64,000 bases of DNA from Nomia melanderi (taxonomy: Eukaryota; Arthropoda; Insecta; Hymenoptera; Halictidae): positions 22,784,784 to 22,848,783 of the forward strand of contig NC_135000.1 in NCBI RefSeq assembly GCF_051020985.1, given 5' to 3'. A program made the position numbers and the translations under genes. The notes beneath the pieces are model-generated. The model did no database searches. It was not told the DNA's origin and saw only the letters and a list, made by a program, of their open reading frames with translations. Every line of letters begins with the position of its first letter. Position 1 is the first letter of the stretch. Positions 61,734 to 64,000 of the stretch are shown piece by piece.

Positions 61734-64000
61734 ACGCGCGCAATGTGTCGGCGTGGCAGCGGATGAGGCCGAGTGGCTGCGATATTTTTGTAATTGAAAC
61801 ACGTGAGCGAAGCTTTTCGCGCTGAAGAAACAGACAAATTGCTTGAACTTGAAATACCGTCATCCACGGATTAACTCTCGAAACGCTGACGGGGTGGGCC
61901 CGCCAGTTACGAAATTTGGAAATTATTATTCGTTTTAATCAAAATAATTCAGAAAGATTATTTATTACCGCTTGTGCCTTAGAAACTGTCATTGTCCGTA
62001 TCTGCTTATAGTTTGATAAAGATATTCTCTGAAGAAAAATATCGTAATTTACGACGATAACTAATCAATCTTCTATTCTATCTTTAGTAGACAATATTCT
62101 CAGTCGTCTCCAAAATTCTCATAATGCTCGATATCAATTTGTCGCGGTCGAATAGAAAACAACAGAATTTTAAAGACAAACTTCTTCTCCAGCTCTGACT
62201 GAACGCGATAATTCGTCCAACAATTTGAAACCTTACTTTCCCTATAAATCATTATCGAAAGGGTTACTCCTACCTTCGATCGAAGCATGGTGGTACGTTG
62301 CGCAAAGACTCAGGCAGCAATTCGGCCGGATGCTTGAGGGAACTTGGTAATTCTGGCGTAGAAAGAGGCTCGGCGGCGGGAGAGAAGTCGGAACGGGGAA
62401 GTCGGGCGGTCGAAGCGGGGAATGTCACGTTACGCTCCAAGACAGGATGACGTTTCTAATGCGAAACTGAGGAATTAGAACAGTCGCACTGTCTAATGAG
62501 ATACTAATTGCGCCGCATTCCCATAGTATTGACCTGACGGGGGATCAAGATAAGCCAGCCTCTGGCTGAGGGAAAGTGAAACGCGTGCGATATATTCGCA
62601 GGACTCGACGAAAACGATCGAGGGAACGACCAGTGCACGTAAAGATCAATCGATCAGGCACCGCGGAGACACATGTCCGTGACGTATCCGTTGATACAAT
62701 TACTCGGTGCACGTGAATTCGAATCAGCGGGTTCGTTTCGCTGGGAACATTAATATCGAGCATACTTGATCGGACGGTTCACGTTCAATTTAATTTTCTC
62801 GCTGCACGATAGCTGGCTGAAAGGAAGCTCGATCGTTTGTAGATCTAGAGAAACGATGCGGTTAGACGCGATATTAATCCGGCGGACGAACGAAACCGCC
62901 TTCAAATTAAACTCTCCTCCATCGCTCCGGGATGAAAGGTGCTCTTAATTCGCGGCATTGTTAATTAACCAGTTGTACTAATAGGATCACGGATTCACGT
63001 GTAACGCGATAAATCACGTCCGTTTCACGCGATACCAGGGCCGCGTCCGCGGCCGATGATCGCGAGCGCGCAGACATTTTAATGAAAACGTTGGAAAGAA
63101 TCGCGCGAAACCATCTCGGCTCGTCGCTCCACTCATTGAACCCGACCGTGCGTAATTACAGACGTATAATGCCGACATCATCGAGCTAATAGGAGAATGA
63201 ACGGGCGCGTGCTGCGCGATCGCTGTGAGATCCCCACGATCGCAACACGGGATTTCCGCCGAAACGAGATCCTCGCTAGAGGGTACGTGTTGATTTTCGA
63301 AATGGGCGTGATAAACCTACCCAACCTTTGAAAATACAGATGTGTTTTCATCATGAATCGTACATTGTGAAAAGTATTATCCGACTTACTCTCTTATCTG
63401 TAACAAGATGTTAATGCGTTAAGTCACTGCAGTTTGCGCTCGTGGTATATTACGTTCAGCGCGAATGTGAACCGAAAGCCGTGTTACGATTAAAACGGAT
63501 CAGGAGCTCGAGATTTATAATATTATTCGTATTATATTGATTCCTCTTACTCGACGAAGTACATACAAAACATCGGAGTTCTATTCAATTACAAAACGGC
63601 TCTTCTATTATACATACATCCTGCCTGGCAATTAGCAACCTTCTTGTCTTATTCTACTAAAATTTCCTTGCCTCCTGAAGCTTGATAAGCATCTTCCCCC
63701 ACAAAATAACGACAAACATGGTCGTTTTCCCCGTTTATCTGGAAAATCCTCCATTGCTTTCGATCGTCCGATCAAGCGCATTTAATCTCGCGTCTCATTA
63801 GCGTGCGATCATCGAACGGCGAGGTCGTCGTTGCTTGTCGCGCAGAGTTATTCGGAATAAGAAAAGGTTACCGAACATCGCCGACCCGCCGGCCATATTT
63901 CCATCGGTGTCCCATATCGCGTAACGGGTTGGCGCGGGCGCGCGTGCGATCGGGGAAACACAGATTCGCGGAAAGTGCAAGTAACGTCTGTTCAATGACA
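61734..64000. other. Gene-free unique sequence to the window edge
   Basis: No frame exceeds about 75 codons outside the low-complexity left edge. A hairpin with a 7-bp stem (GGCCGCG-TC-CGCGGCC) lies near 63040. AT-rich sequence fills 61900-62110 and 63510-63660. If a gene lies to the right, nothing of it is recognised here. Confidence 0.55.

Overview
The window looks like non-coding sequence from an insect nuclear genome, most plausibly Hymenoptera (bee, ant or wasp). The organism call is an inference. It rests on eukaryotic-style sparse coding signal, CpG that is abundant rather than depleted, sharp alternation of AT-rich and CpG-rich patches, many short microsatellites, and short TTAA-flanked inverted-repeat elements of the piggyBac type. 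No protein was recognised, so the order cannot be fixed from this window alone.

I find no protein-coding gene, tRNA, rRNA, snRNA or known microRNA that I can support on either strand. The open frames present are short, arginine/serine/proline-rich translations of CpG-rich or simple-sequence DNA, often open in several frames at once, and none shows a domain I recognise. Small exons of a gene with large introns cannot be excluded. The simplest reading is a gene desert or one or more very large introns.

Layout. 1-4.8 kb is unique sequence. 4.84-5.17 kb is a purine-skewed degenerate repeat tract. 5.2-27.5 kb is unique sequence with scattered microsatellites, a GC-rich block near 22.1-22.4 kb with a nearby Z-DNA-type tract, and a low-complexity block at 24.2-24.7 kb. 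27.5-27.8 kb is an AT-rich island, followed at 28.56-28.80 kb by the best mobile element, a 239-bp piggyBac-like MITE with 13-bp perfect terminal inverted repeats between TTAA sites. 29.1 kb holds a GC-rich pentanucleotide array. Two more degraded TTAA-type elements lie at 36.0-36.3 kb and 41.6-41.9 kb. Two old, diverged tandem arrays follow: about 96-bp units at 43.2-43.6 kb and about 155-bp units at 45.6-46.1 kb. 49.26-50.24 kb contains the longest stop-free frame (about 327 codons, unrecognised and probably compositional). The rest, to 64 kb, is unique sequence with pyrimidine- or purine-rich microsatellites and one possible orphan piggyBac-type end at 58.09 kb.

No genes are seen to work together here. 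The structure is that of repeats and mobile-element remnants embedded in unique, possibly regulatory DNA.
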